Below are positions 33,539-42,335 of a DNA stretch of 60,505 nucleotides, one piece after another. The position numbers were made by a program, and so were the translations under genes. The stretch's first letter is position 1; every line of letters starts with the position of its first letter. Under the pieces are notes generated by a model that was not told where the DNA came from, did not search any database, and worked only from the letters and a program-made list of their open reading frames with translations. This DNA comes from an uncultured Oscillospiraceae bacterium (GTDB lineage Bacteria > Bacillota > Clostridia > Oscillospirales > Oscillospiraceae), in contig CAKUAS010000013.1 of the NCBI GenBank assembly GCA_934636655.1, positions 1 through 60,505 of the forward strand. Reading direction: 5' to 3'.

Positions 33539-34774
33539 ATGAGCATCATTAAAGACATAAGCCTCGCACCTTCCGGCGAGATGAAAATAAACTGGGTCGA
33601 GCGCAATATGCCCGTGCTGCGCGGCATCGGCCGCCGCTTTGCCGATGAAAAGCCCTTTAAGGGGCTAAAGGTTGCGCTTTCCGTCCATCTTGAGGCAAAA
33701 ACCGCATATCTGTGCCGGGTCATGGAGCTCGGCGGAGCGGAAATGTACGTCACGGGCTCCAATCCTCTCTCCACGCAGGATGACGTCGCGGCGGCGCTGG
33801 CTGCCGGCGGCATGAACGTTTTTGCCGAGTACGGCTGCACGGAAAAGCAGTATGAGGACTGCCTGCGCGAGGTGCTGAAGGTCGGCCCGAATATAATAAT
33901 CGACGACGGCGGCGACCTTGTCCACCTCATGCACGAGGAATTCTCGCATCTCATCCCCGGCGTTATCGGAGGCTGCGAGGAGACTACAACGGGCATAAAC
34001 CGCCTGCGCATTATGTCCGCGGCCGGCGCTCTGCGCTTCCCGATGGTCATGGTAAACGATGCAGACTGCAAGCACATGTTCGATAACCGCTATGGCACGG
34101 GTCAGAGCGTGTGGGACGGCATCTGCCGCACGACGAACCTCATCATTGCCGGCAAGTACGTTGTCATTTCCGGCTACGGCTGGTGCGGAAAGGGCGTATC
34201 GCTCAGAGCCAAGGGGCTGGGCGCAAAGGTCATCGTGACCGAAACCGATCCCATCCGCGCACTCGAGGCCGTCATGGACGGATATGAGGTCATGCCAATG
34301 GCCGAGGCTGCGAAGATAGGCGATATCTTCTGTACCGTAACCGGCGGCAGAGACATAATAACCGCAGAGCACTTCCCACTCATGAAGGATGGCGCCATAC
34401 TCAGCAACGCCGGGCATTTCAACGTTGAGGTCGACATGGAAGCGCTCGAGAAGATGGCAGTAAAAAAATACGAAGCACGCCATAATATACAGGGCTACGT
34501 CATGCCAGACGGCAGAACGCTTTTCACTATTGCCGAGGGCAGACTCGTTAACCTCGCTGCGGCCGACGGTCACCCGGCTGAGATCATGGATATGAGCTTT
34601 GCTATTCAGGCGCTGTCGGCAAAATACCTTGCAGATAACCGCGGCAAGCTGAATGCCGATGTCGTTTCCGTTCCGAGAGAGATAGACTACGAGGTTGCAA
34701 GATGCAAGCTCGAGGCTATGGGTGTCGGCATTGATACGCTGAGCAGAGCGCAGGCCGAGTATCTCGGAAAGTAA
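33539..34774 (+). CDS. ahcY: Adenosylhomocysteinase (short bacterial/archaeal type)
   Basis: 411 residues from ATG 33539 after AAGGGGG. The enzyme splits S-adenosylhomocysteine reversibly into homocysteine and adenosine using bound NAD. Visible motifs: SVHLEAKTAYL, EYGCTEKQYE, DDGGDLVH, EETTTGINRL, the substrate segment VNDADCKHMFDNRYGTGQS, the NAD site GYGWCGKGVSLRAKGLGA and GHFNVEVD. It ends at AQAEYLGK without the Lys/Tyr-containing tail of longer enzymes, like the short forms of Thermotoga and methanogens, some of which prefer S-inosylhomocysteine. Substrate preference is open. Confidence 0.88.
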   Translation: MSIIKDISLAPSGEMKINWVERNMPVLRGIGRRFADEKPFKGLKVALSVHLEAKTAYLCRVMELGGAEMYVTGSNPLSTQDDVAAALAAGGMNVFAEYGCTEKQYEDCLREVLKVGPNIIIDDGGDLVHLMHEEFSHLIPGVIGGCEETTTGINRLRIMSAAGALRFPMVMVNDADCKHMFDNRYGTGQSVWDGICRTTNLIIAGKYVVISGYGWCGKGVSLRAKGLGAKVIVTETDPIRALEAVMDGYEVMPMAEAAKIGDIFCTVTGGRDIITAEHFPLMKDGAILSNAGHFNVEVDMEALEKMAVKKYEARHNIQGYVMPDGRTLFTIAEGRLVNLAAADGHPAEIMDMSFAIQALSAKYLADNRGKLNADVVSVPREIDYEVARCKLEAMGVGIDTLSRAQAEYLGK

Positions 34775-34817
34775 GATCAAAAGGATTATTTATAGATCTG
34801 TTTAGGAATAAAAACTG

Positions 34818-35092
34818 TGCTGCTGCGGAAAAACAACCGCGCAGCGGGGAGCGCGAGGGGTAGCGAAGCGGCGGCGCGGGAGTGAATGACATGCCGGGGG
34901 CATGTCAGAGCCGCGCCGTGACCGAGCCGCAGCGAGAAAAGGCCCCGCTCGCAATTAGATAAATAGCCATCAAAAATGTCCGGTACGGACTTTTTGACGA
35001 GCGAAGCGAGATTTTTCGTGAAAATTTATTTTCACAAAAAATGTGGCGTTTTTATAGCGCACAAAAAAGTCACGGACTTTTTTGCGTGCTGA
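34818..35092 (+). repeat. Structured dispersed repeat, copy A
   Basis: Fills most of the ahcY-mgtE gap. It matches the reverse complement of 56376-56577: shared CAACCGCGCAGCGGGG, ATAGCCATCAAAAATG, TTTTTGACGAGCG, AGCGAGATTTTTCGTGAA and CACAAAAAATGTGGCGT. Three hairpins lie between the shared stretches (34978-34990, 35019-35036, 35058-35090). Stem bases differ from copy B but still pair. An extra GC-rich segment (about 34861-34938), with ATGCC/GGCAT and GGCGCGG-type pairings, is absent from copy B. Confidence 0.75.
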
Positions 35093-35112
35093 ATATGAAA
35101 GGAGGCTGCACT

Positions 35113-36513
35113 ATGGATAACATGGAGAATATGGACTTTGAGGCCATGCGAGATAAACAGGCCGACGAGCTCATGCAGCTTCTAGATGAGCGCAGAATGA
35201 AGGAGCTCCAACTCCGCCTTGAGGACATGAATGAGTTTGACGTGGCGGAGTTTCTGTCCGAGATCGGCGATAACCGCATGCCGATGGTGTTCAGACTTCT
35301 CTCAAAGCAGATGGCGGCCGATGTTTTCGCGAATTTCGACTCGCCCGAGCAGGAGCAGATAATAAACTCAATTACCGATTCCGAGCTGTCGGCGATCATC
35401 GAAGAGCTGTACGTCGACGATGCCGTCGACATGATGGAGGAGCTTCCTGCCAACGTCGTAAAGCGCGTTATGCGCACGGCGACTCCCGAGACGCGCCGGC
35501 TCATAAATCAGTATCTCAACTACCCTGAAAACTCGGCCGGAAGCATAATGACCGCCGAGTTCGTGGATCTTAAAAAATACATGAACGTGCGCGAATCCAT
35601 CGCGCGCATACGCAGGATAGGCGAGGATAAGGAGACTATCTATACCTGCTTTGTCACCTCCGCCGACCGTAAGCTCGAGGGCGTCCTGTCGGTGAAGGAT
35701 CTGCTGCTGTCAGACGATGAAACGGTCATCGAGGATATAATGGATACGAACATCGTATTCTGCATGACGCACGACGACCAGGAGGAGGCGGCGGAGAAGA
35801 TCTCCGACTACGACCTCATGGCTCTGCCCGTCGTCGATAAGGAAGGCCGACTCGTCGGCATCGTCACCGTCGACGACGTCATCGACGTCATGGAGGCCGA
35901 GACGACCGAGGACTTCGAGATCATGGCCGGTATGACGCCTTCGGATAAGCCCTATTCGCGCACGAGCGCCTGGGACATGTGGAAGCGCCGCGTTCCGTGG
36001 CTCATGTTCCTCATGCTCTCGGCAACGTTCACGAGCATGATAATAAACTCCTTTGAGGACGCGCTTGCCGTGCAGGCCGTGCTCATAGGCTTTATCCCGA
36101 TGCTCATGGGCACGGGCGGAAACTCCGGCGCTCAGGCATCCACGGCCGTGATACGAAGCATTTCCCTCGGCGATACCGAGCCCGAGGATGTCGGCAGGGT
36201 AATATGGAAGGAATTCAGAGTCGCGATACTCTGCGGCGTGACGCTCGCGGCGGTAAATTTCGTGAAAATGCTGCTGGTGGACAGGCTGCTTTTGAACAAC
36301 GACGGAGTGACGCTCACCGTCGCCGCCGTTGTAAGCCTTGCGATCGTGTTCATCGTCATGTTTGCCAAGGTCGTCGGCAGCGTGCTGCCGATAGCCGCCG
36401 AGAAGCTCGGCGTTGACCCGGCGGTCATGGCAAACCCCCTGATATCAACGATCACCGACGCTGTCTCGCTGCTCATTTACTTCGAGATAGCAAAGCTCAT
36501 GATCAGTTTTTAA
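35113..36513 (+). CDS. mgtE: Magnesium transporter MgtE
   Basis: 466 residues from ATG 35113 (AAAGGAGG upstream). MgtE is a magnesium channel closed by magnesium binding to its cytoplasmic part. Order: N domain (about 10-125; DVAEFLSEIGDNRMPMVFRLL), two CBS domains (about 130-255, with SAGSIMTAEFV and LMALPVVDKEGRLVGIVTVDDVIDV), a connecting helix, then five membrane helices with the pore segment FIPMLMGTGGNSGAQASTAVIRSI. The ribosome site lies directly after the repeat at 34818-35092. The M-box riboswitch that often precedes mgtE is not seen. An AEC carrier follows 18 bases later. Confidence 0.92.
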   Translation: MDNMENMDFEAMRDKQADELMQLLDERRMKELQLRLEDMNEFDVAEFLSEIGDNRMPMVFRLLSKQMAADVFANFDSPEQEQIINSITDSELSAIIEELYVDDAVDMMEELPANVVKRVMRTATPETRRLINQYLNYPENSAGSIMTAEFVDLKKYMNVRESIARIRRIGEDKETIYTCFVTSADRKLEGVLSVKDLLLSDDETVIEDIMDTNIVFCMTHDDQEEAAEKISDYDLMALPVVDKEGRLVGIVTVDDVIDVMEAETTEDFEIMAGMTPSDKPYSRTSAWDMWKRRVPWLMFLMLSATFTSMIINSFEDALAVQAVLIGFIPMLMGTGGNSGAQASTAVIRSISLGDTEPEDVGRVIWKEFRVAILCGVTLAAVNFVKMLLVDRLLLNNDGVTLTVAAVVSLAIVFIVMFAKVVGSVLPIAAEKLGVDPAVMANPLISTITDAVSLLIYFEIAKLMISF

Positions 36514-36531
36514 TTTGAGGAAGAGCGAAAA

Positions 36532-37458
36532 ATGCTTGTTATATTTGAAAAAATGGCGCTGCTTGTGATCATTCTGGCGCTTGGATACATATGCGCAAAA
36601 ATAAAGCTCGTTGGGCCTGAGTTCAACAAGGGTCTGAGCAAAATGGTCATGAACGTGTTTCTGGCCGGCATGATACTCTCATCTGTCATAAACAAGGATC
36701 TCAATATGACTAAGGGAGACATGCTCTTCGGTATAGGCATGCTTACTGTTATGCAGCTTATCTGCATTGCAGTCGGATACATAACGCCCGCCGCCATGCG
36801 CATAAAAGGCGGCGACAAGGGCATGTACCGCCTCGTAACGAGTTTTTCAAATCTCGGCTTCATGGGCGTTCCCGTTATTGCCGCGGTCTACGGCGAAAAT
36901 GCCATATTCTTCGCCTCTCTCGGCAATATACCTTTTAGTATATTGCTGTACACCGTAGGCGTTATGTTCCTTCAGCACGGCAGCGACAAGAAGGAAAAGC
37001 TTAATCTCAAGAGCATGATAAACGTGCCGATAATCGCGACCGTCATCGCAACGGTGATCTTCATGTTTGAGATACCGATGCCGCTTATAGTCGAGGACGT
37101 CGCAGGTATGCTTTCCGATGCCTGCATCCCGCTTTCGATGATGTGCATCGGTCTGTCGCTCGGCAACGTATCTATAAAGGACGCATTTATCCATCCGCGC
37201 ATTTACGGCATGAATTTCATGCGCCTTCTCGTTGCGCCGATAGCGGTGTGGTTCGTGCTGCGCTTTTTCATAACGGATATCGTCATGCTCGGTTCTATCG
37301 TCATCGTCGCGGCCTGCCCTCCGGCGGTCGTGTGCGCCATCCTCGGCATGGACTACGGCCGCGACGGCGTGGAGGCCTCGGAGACTATCTTCGTCGGCAC
37401 GGTGCTTTCAATGTTCACCATACCGCTGCTGATAGCGCTCCTCGGTCTGAATATATAA
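36532..37458 (+). CDS. AEC-family (auxin-efflux-carrier-type) transporter
   Basis: 308 residues, about ten membrane helices in two halves: LLVIILALGYICAKIKLV and LSKMVMNVFLAGMILSS in the first, VWFVLRFFITDIVMLGSIVIVAACPPAVVCAI and TIFVGTVLSMFTIPLLIALL in the second. The family moves organic acids such as malate or malonate in bacteria. It is probably co-transcribed with mgtE. Substrate unknown. Confidence 0.8.
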   Translation: MLVIFEKMALLVIILALGYICAKIKLVGPEFNKGLSKMVMNVFLAGMILSSVINKDLNMTKGDMLFGIGMLTVMQLICIAVGYITPAAMRIKGGDKGMYRLVTSFSNLGFMGVPVIAAVYGENAIFFASLGNIPFSILLYTVGVMFLQHGSDKKEKLNLKSMINVPIIATVIATVIFMFEIPMPLIVEDVAGMLSDACIPLSMMCIGLSLGNVSIKDAFIHPRIYGMNFMRLLVAPIAVWFVLRFFITDIVMLGSIVIVAACPPAVVCAILGMDYGRDGVEASETIFVGTVLSMFTIPLLIALLGLNI

Positions 37459-37462
37459 AATT

Positions 37463-37488
37463 CACCCCGCCCTTAGGCGGGGTGTTTA
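37463..37488 (+). terminator. Terminator after the AEC gene
   Basis: CACCCCGCC pairs with GGCGGGGTG around CTTA, followed by TTTAAATTT. Confidence 0.8.
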
Positions 37489-37491
37489 AAT

Positions 37492-37962
37492 TTATTCTTC
37501 CGTTTCGGCCTCGATAGGTTCGGCCTCCGGAGCGGAAGCAGGCGGCGTGGGCGTGGCCGTGGGAGCTTTCAGCTTGCGGTTTATGCTGATGACGTTCTGC
37601 ACCAGCAGTATCGCCATCATAACGAATTCGTAGGTAATTCGCAATACGAGCGGGCCGAGCAGCATAATGCCCAGTCCGTACAGGAACGTGCTCTGCGTGA
37701 ACGTCATGCCGAAGTAGCCGTAATACTCAAATTTCCCGAACATAAGCAGGAAGCCGACGAATATGCACAGGCATGTCAGCAGCACGAAAATGAATTTGGT
37801 CAGCGCTTCAATGTAAAATGTTTTGAAATTAAAGAAATCGTGCAGGAATTGCAGGAATTTGCTACCGAGTTTGCCGTCATATTTCCTTGGCAATACCTTT
37901 ACACAGATAAAAACCGTTGCCGCGACTGCGAGTACGATCCCGATCGCTATTAATGTCTCCAT
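37492..37962 (-). CDS. Small membrane protein, DUF4282-like
   Basis: 156 residues with three helices (residues 4-22; LTKFIFVLLTCLCIFVGFLLMF; FLYGLGIMLLGPLVLRITYEFVMMAILLV) and a C-terminal Pro/Ala/Glu tail. The pattern LRITYEFVMMAILLVQNVISINRKL fits DUF4282 proteins. The tail points into the cytoplasm by charge. Monocistronic; AAAGGAGG precedes its ATG. Function unknown. Confidence 0.6.
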   Translation of the reverse strand: METLIAIGIVLAVAATVFICVKVLPRKYDGKLGSKFLQFLHDFFNFKTFYIEALTKFIFVLLTCLCIFVGFLLMFGKFEYYGYFGMTFTQSTFLYGLGIMLLGPLVLRITYEFVMMAILLVQNVISINRKLKAPTATPTPPASAPEAEPIEAETEE

Positions 37963-38164
37963 AAAGGACCTCCTTTATTTTTTATATTTCATTTTACATT
38001 TTACATAAAGTATAGCAGACATATTGAATACTGACAAGTTTTTCGGCAAAACAGGAATATGTGACAATGAAATGACATTGATTTAACAAAAGAAAAAGAT
38101 TGGCAATTTTGCATGCAGAAATTGTGCAATTCATCAAAGATGTCGTAAAAAACGAAAAAATGCG

Positions 38165-38193
38165 TTGCATTTCGCGTTAATTTGGTGTTAAAT
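38165..38193 (+). promoter_or_regulatory. Possible ATP synthase operon promoter
   Basis: TTGCAT, 17-base spacer, TTAAAT, in an AT-rich stretch 52 bases before atpI. The -10 box is weak. Confidence 0.4.
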
Positions 38194-38244
38194 AATAATG
38201 TTATAAAATAGAGTGATTTGGTACTATCATCAGAGGAAAGGCTT

Positions 38245-38565
38245 ATGAACTTTGCGGATATTTTGCCGGTGCTTGGCGGAGCTGCGCTCGGACTGATCGT
38301 TGCATATGTGAATATGCGTATAAGCAAAGCAAATATGAACGCGTCGAACATGGCTGCCGTCATGGGCGTTAATATGCTACGGCTGCTGCTCGATGCTGCG
38401 GCGCTTGCCGCGTGCTATTTTGTCTGCAAGGCGTATGAGCTTCCGATGATGGCAACGCTCATTGCCGCCGCTGTCGGACTGTCGGCCGGCGGAATGCTGT
38501 TTTTAAGGATCATGGTAAAGAAAGCTCAGCCGCAAGGGAAAAAGAATGCGGACGGAGGTGAATGA
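38245..38565 (+). CDS. atpI: ATP synthase subunit I-like protein
   Basis: 106 residues from ATG 38245 (AGAGGAAAG upstream), four short membrane helices (ADILPVLGGAALGLIVAYVNMRI, GVNMLRLLLDAAALAACYFV, MATLIAAAVGLSAGGMLFL). Position directly before the a subunit and the helix pattern fit AtpI, a helper of c-ring assembly. Its stop overlaps the atpB start (ATGA). Confidence 0.65.
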   Translation: MNFADILPVLGGAALGLIVAYVNMRISKANMNASNMAAVMGVNMLRLLLDAAALAACYFVCKAYELPMMATLIAAAVGLSAGGMLFLRIMVKKAQPQGKKNADGGE

Positions 38566-39224
38566 AATTGAAAGAATTTTTTGAAAACTTTTTGATGCCG
38601 ACGAAAACGATCTACTCGATGTGGGCGATCATGGCGGTAATACTGCTGTTTTGCTTCATAGCTACGCGAAAGATGAAGGACGTGCCGGGCCCGCTGCAAA
38701 ACATAGCGGAAATGGCCGTGTCCGGACTGCTGAACTTCTTCTCCGGAGTTTTGGGGGAGAAGAAAGCGCGGCACTATTTCCCGATGCTGGCGTCGTTCTT
38801 CGTGCTGATCATCGTGTGTAACTACTCGGGACTCATCCCGGGAGCCGGCGAGCTGTTCACGGTGCCGACCTCGGTGCTGACGGTAACTGCGGCGCTGTCG
38901 ACGATCTCTTTCGTGGCGATCCAGTCGTCGGGCATAAAAAAGCACGGCGTAGGCAAATACCTGGGCACGTTCTTTAAGCCCTTCGCGTTCCTGTTCCCGA
39001 TCCTCATCCTGGAGCAGTTCACGCGTCCGCTGTCCATGGCATTGCGACTGTACGGCAATATCTACGGCGAAGAGCTGGCGGCGGAAACGCTGTTCGGCCT
39101 GTTCCCTGTGGGCTTGCCCATAGTCATGCATATACTGAGTCTTCTGTTCTGCTTCATCCAGGCGATGGTCTTTACGATGCTGCTTGCGGTATTCATAAAC
39201 GAAGCGACCGAGGACGAAGAATAA
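38562..39224 (+). CDS. atpB: ATP synthase F0 subunit a
   Basis: 220 residues. The membrane subunit that forms the two ion half-channels. The essential Arg is in LSMALRLYGNIYGEEL; other hallmarks are YSGLIPGAGELFTVPT and the C-terminal helices ILSLLFCFIQAMVFTMLLAVFI. GGAGGTG precedes the ATG, which overlaps atpI. First core gene of the ATP synthase operon. Confidence 0.93.
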   Translation: MKLKEFFENFLMPTKTIYSMWAIMAVILLFCFIATRKMKDVPGPLQNIAEMAVSGLLNFFSGVLGEKKARHYFPMLASFFVLIIVCNYSGLIPGAGELFTVPTSVLTVTAALSTISFVAIQSSGIKKHGVGKYLGTFFKPFAFLFPILILEQFTRPLSMALRLYGNIYGEELAAETLFGLFPVGLPIVMHILSLLFCFIQAMVFTMLLAVFINEATEDEE

Positions 39225-39262
39225 AAAAGTAAACACATACACAATTATAGGAGGAAACACAA

Positions 39263-39496
39263 ATGTCAATAGCACAGGGTCTTATCGCAATAGGCGTAGC
39301 GCTGGCCATCGGCCTGAGCACGATAGGCGTCGGCATCGGCCAGGGTCTCGCAGCGTCGAAGGCGCTTGAGGGTATGGCACGTCAGCCGGATATGAAGGGA
39401 CAGCTACAGTCTGTCATGATCCTCGCAATGGGCTTTATGGAAGCGCTGGCGATCTACGGCCTGGTCATCGCGTTCATGCTTATTGCCAAGATGTAA
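39263..39496 (+). CDS. atpE: ATP synthase F0 subunit c
   Basis: 77 residues, two helices with the RQP loop (MARQPDMKG). The ion-binding Glu is in GFMEALAIYG. A Gln lies in GIGQGLAA at the place where sodium-coupled enzymes carry one, but the residue after the Glu is Ala rather than Ser or Thr. The coupling ion is therefore not settled by sequence; proton use seems somewhat more likely. AGGAGG precedes the start. Confidence 0.93.
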   Translation: MSIAQGLIAIGVALAIGLSTIGVGIGQGLAASKALEGMARQPDMKGQLQSVMILAMGFMEALAIYGLVIAFMLIAKM

Positions 39497-39532
39497 TTTG
39501 AAGAAAAGACATCTTGAAAGGGGGAGACCGGA

Positions 39533-40027
39533 TTGATTTTAGACATAGTAGGACTTCAGATCAGCGTACCTGAGTTCATACTGACTATTATCAGCTTCTT
39601 CCTGTTTATGTTCCTGTTGAACAAGATACTTCTCAAGCCTGTCCTGAGCTTCATGGACGCGCGAAAGGCGCGTATAGACGCGGGACTTGCCGAGGGCAAA
39701 AAGGCCGAGGCGGCACTTGAGGAGAACAAGGCTCAGCTTGCACAGGAGCTTGCTCAGACGGGCGCCGACGCGAGAGGCGTAATAAACGCGGCTCGCAGCG
39801 ACGCGGAAAAGGCAAAGGGCGAGGTGCTCAGCGCTGCCCATGCCGAGGCCGAGCAGCTTCATAAAAACGTTCGTGAGCGCGTGAAAAGCGAGGAGCAGGC
39901 GGCAGTTAAGGAAATTGACGGCAGCATGTCCGAGCTCGTAACGCTCCTGTCAGATCGACTGGTCGGCAGCGGTGCCGAGGAAAATAAGGCGCTCATAGAC
40001 GAATGTGTAGGCAAGAGCAAGGAATGA
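39533..40027 (+). CDS. atpF: ATP synthase F0 subunit b
   Basis: 164 residues from a TTG start (AAAGGGGGAG upstream). One membrane helix (about 14-33, FILTIISFFLFMFLLNKILL) and a long charged Ala/Glu/Lys coiled coil (DARKARIDAGLAEGKKAEA ...). It forms the peripheral stalk. A second b-like chain is fused to alpha in the next gene, so the stalk may be of the b/b' kind. Confidence 0.88.
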   Translation: MILDIVGLQISVPEFILTIISFFLFMFLLNKILLKPVLSFMDARKARIDAGLAEGKKAEAALEENKAQLAQELAQTGADARGVINAARSDAEKAKGEVLSAAHAEAEQLHKNVRERVKSEEQAAVKEIDGSMSELVTLLSDRLVGSGAEENKALIDECVGKSKE

Positions 40028-40073
40028 TCCCAATGTATAACAGGAAACACAGGAAAGGAGGGATAGTTCTCAA

Positions 40074-42311
40074 GTGGAAATCATATGGAAGATAGTTAAC
40101 TTTATCATACTGTTTGGCGCTCTGTACCTCGTCTGCCGAAAGATGAATCTTTTCGACAAGATGTTCGGCAGCCGCAGGCGCGGGATAGGCGATGAGATAG
40201 AAAGCTCCGAAAAGGCCAAGGCTCAGGCCAAAGCCCTCGGTGCGGATATAGACAAAGCCCGAGCCGAAAACGAAGAGCGCAAGCAGCAGCTTCTCAAGGA
40301 TGCCGAGGCTCAGGCTAAGGCCGACGGCGAGGCGATAGCGGCTTCCGGTGAGGAGGAAGTGAAAAGCCTCATCGCAAATGCGGAAAAGAGCGAAGATCAG
40401 CTCATGGCCCAGATGCGCGACAGAGTGTCGAACGATGCGGTCCGCCGCGTGGCAGAGATAACGGCCGAGGTACTTCGCAGCGGCAATTTTGAGAACTCCA
40501 AGCAGGCGCTGAACGATAAGTTTATAGAACAAATAAGAGAATTGGTATCGGCAATGCCGAGTGACATTTTGAACATGAACGAACTTAAAAAACTTGACAT
40601 TTCAATAAAGAGCGCGCAGCCGCTGAGCGACGAGGAAATGAAGAAGCTCACGCAGATCATATGCGAGACCTTTATCTCATGCCATAACGAGGTCGATACG
40701 GACGTTATAGGCGGCGTGTGTATGCAGGTGGGCGATACCGTTTATGACGGCACGCTCGCGCACACGCTCGACAGGCTCAGCCAGGATGTTGAAGACAACA
40801 CCCGTCAGAGCGACAGTCAGATGAGATCTATCGCCGACGGTATCAAGCAGCAGCTTGAGAAGGTAAACGGCGATATAGACGTGTTCCAGACCGGCGAGGT
40901 ACTCACCCTCGGCGACGGTATCTGCCGCGTATCCGGCCTTGCCGATGTTATGGCGGGCGAGATGCTCGAGTTCCCCGGCGGACTCAAGGGCATGGTACAG
41001 GATCTGGACAAGAACAATGTCGGCGTCGTCCTGCTCGGACCGTTCGGCCATCTGCAGGAGGGCGACAGCGTCCGCCGCACCGGCCGTATCGTCGAGGTAC
41101 CTGTCGGCGATGCCCTTGTCGGCCGCGTGGTCAATGCTATGGGCAGCCCCATCGACGGCAAGGGCCCCATTAAGACCGAGACCTTCCGCCCGGTCGAGAG
41201 CCCGGCACCGAGCGTGCTTGCAAGACAGCCGGTATCCGTGCCTATGCAGACCGGCCTCAAGGCCATCGACGCGCTCGTTCCTATCGGCCGCGGCCAGCGT
41301 GAGCTCATCATCGGCGACCGCCAGACCGGTAAGACCGCTATAGCGCTCGACGCTATCATCAACCAGAAAGGCAAGGACGTTATCTGCATCTACGTCGCCA
41401 TCGGTCAGAAGGAATCGACCGTCGCGGGCGTTGTGGAAAAGCTGCGCAGCCACGGCGCGATGGATTACACCATCGTCGTAGCGGCAACGGCCTCCGAGCC
41501 TGCGCCTATGCTGTATATAGCACCCTACGCGGGCGCTGCAATGGGCGAGTACTTCATGTATAAGGGCAAAGACGTCCTCGTTATATACGATGACCTGAGC
41601 AAGCAGGCCGCCGCTTACCGCGAGCTTTCTCTGCTGCTTCAGAGACCGCCCGGACGCGAAGCATACCCCGGCGACGTTTTCTACCTGCACTCCAGGCTTC
41701 TTGAGCGCGCGGCGCGCCTCAACGAGGAGTCCGGCGGCGGCAGCATGACCGCGCTGCCTATCATAGAGACGCAGGCGGGAGATATCTCGGCATACATCCC
41801 GACAAACGTCATTTCCATCACCGACGGACAGATCTTCCTCGAAAGCGATCTGTTCCACTCGGGCGTACGTCCGGCAATAAACGTCGGTCTGTCGGTATCC
41901 CGTGTCGGCGGCGCGGCCCAGCTCGGCGCAATGAAGCAGGTCGCAGGCCGTCTGCGCGTCGACCTCGCACAGTACCGCGAGCTTGCATCGTTTGCACAGT
42001 TCGGCTCCGACCTGGATAAGTCCACGCGCGATACGCTGCATCGCGGCGCACGCATGACCGAGGTCCTCAAGCAGGGTCAGTACGCTCCCATGAGCGCAGC
42101 CGACCAGGTCATTGCGATCTTCGCAGTCTCCGAGGGCTACGCAGACGATCTTGAGCTTTCGGACATCGCACGCTTCGAGTCCGAGCTCATAGATTATGTA
42201 AACCGCAGCTATCCTGAGTTCCAGGAAGAAGTGCTCAGCGGCAAGAAGCTGAGCGCCGAGCAGCAGGCAAAGCTTAAAGAATGTATCGTAAACTTCAAGA
42301 AGACTTTCTGA
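40074..42311 (+). CDS. atpA: Fused ATP synthase b-like / delta C-terminal / alpha subunit
   Basis: 745 residues from a GTG start, GGAGGG 11 bases upstream. Residues 1-20 form a b-type membrane helix, about 35-165 a charged coiled coil, about 175-240 the C-terminal part of delta (LSDEEMKKLTQIICETF, DVIGGVCMQVGDTVYDGTLAHTLDRL), and from about 250 a full alpha subunit: GEVLTLGDGICRVSGL, P-loop GDRQTGKT (414-421), PGREAYPGDVFYLHSRLLERAA and ARMTEVLKQGQ. The delta N-terminal helical bundle, which normally caps alpha, is missing. No separate atpH or atpA is present. An internal Met (residue 250) could start a free alpha, but no ribosome site precedes it. The operon is otherwise normal, so the fusion looks functional. 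Confidence 0.9.
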   Translation: MEIIWKIVNFIILFGALYLVCRKMNLFDKMFGSRRRGIGDEIESSEKAKAQAKALGADIDKARAENEERKQQLLKDAEAQAKADGEAIAASGEEEVKSLIANAEKSEDQLMAQMRDRVSNDAVRRVAEITAEVLRSGNFENSKQALNDKFIEQIRELVSAMPSDILNMNELKKLDISIKSAQPLSDEEMKKLTQIICETFISCHNEVDTDVIGGVCMQVGDTVYDGTLAHTLDRLSQDVEDNTRQSDSQMRSIADGIKQQLEKVNGDIDVFQTGEVLTLGDGICRVSGLADVMAGEMLEFPGGLKGMVQDLDKNNVGVVLLGPFGHLQEGDSVRRTGRIVEVPVGDALVGRVVNAMGSPIDGKGPIKTETFRPVESPAPSVLARQPVSVPMQTGLKAIDALVPIGRGQRELIIGDRQTGKTAIALDAIINQKGKDVICIYVAIGQKESTVAGVVEKLRSHGAMDYTIVVAATASEPAPMLYIAPYAGAAMGEYFMYKGKDVLVIYDDLSKQAAAYRELSLLLQRPPGREAYPGDVFYLHSRLLERAARLNEESGGGSMTALPIIETQAGDISAYIPTNVISITDGQIFLESDLFHSGVRPAINVGLSVSRVGGAAQLGAMKQVAGRLRVDLAQYRELASFAQFGSDLDKSTRDTLHRGARMTEVLKQGQYAPMSAADQVIAIFAVSEGYADDLELSDIARFESELIDYVNRSYPEFQEEVLSGKKLSAEQQAKLKECIVNFKKTF

Positions 42312-42335
42312 GAAACGAAGAAGGGAGGGGCATAA

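Noticed and set aside
34775..35112. Magnesium riboswitch (M-box or ykkC-like) before mgtE
   Set aside because: The gap is filled by the dispersed repeat, which also occurs at 56.4 kb without a magnesium gene.
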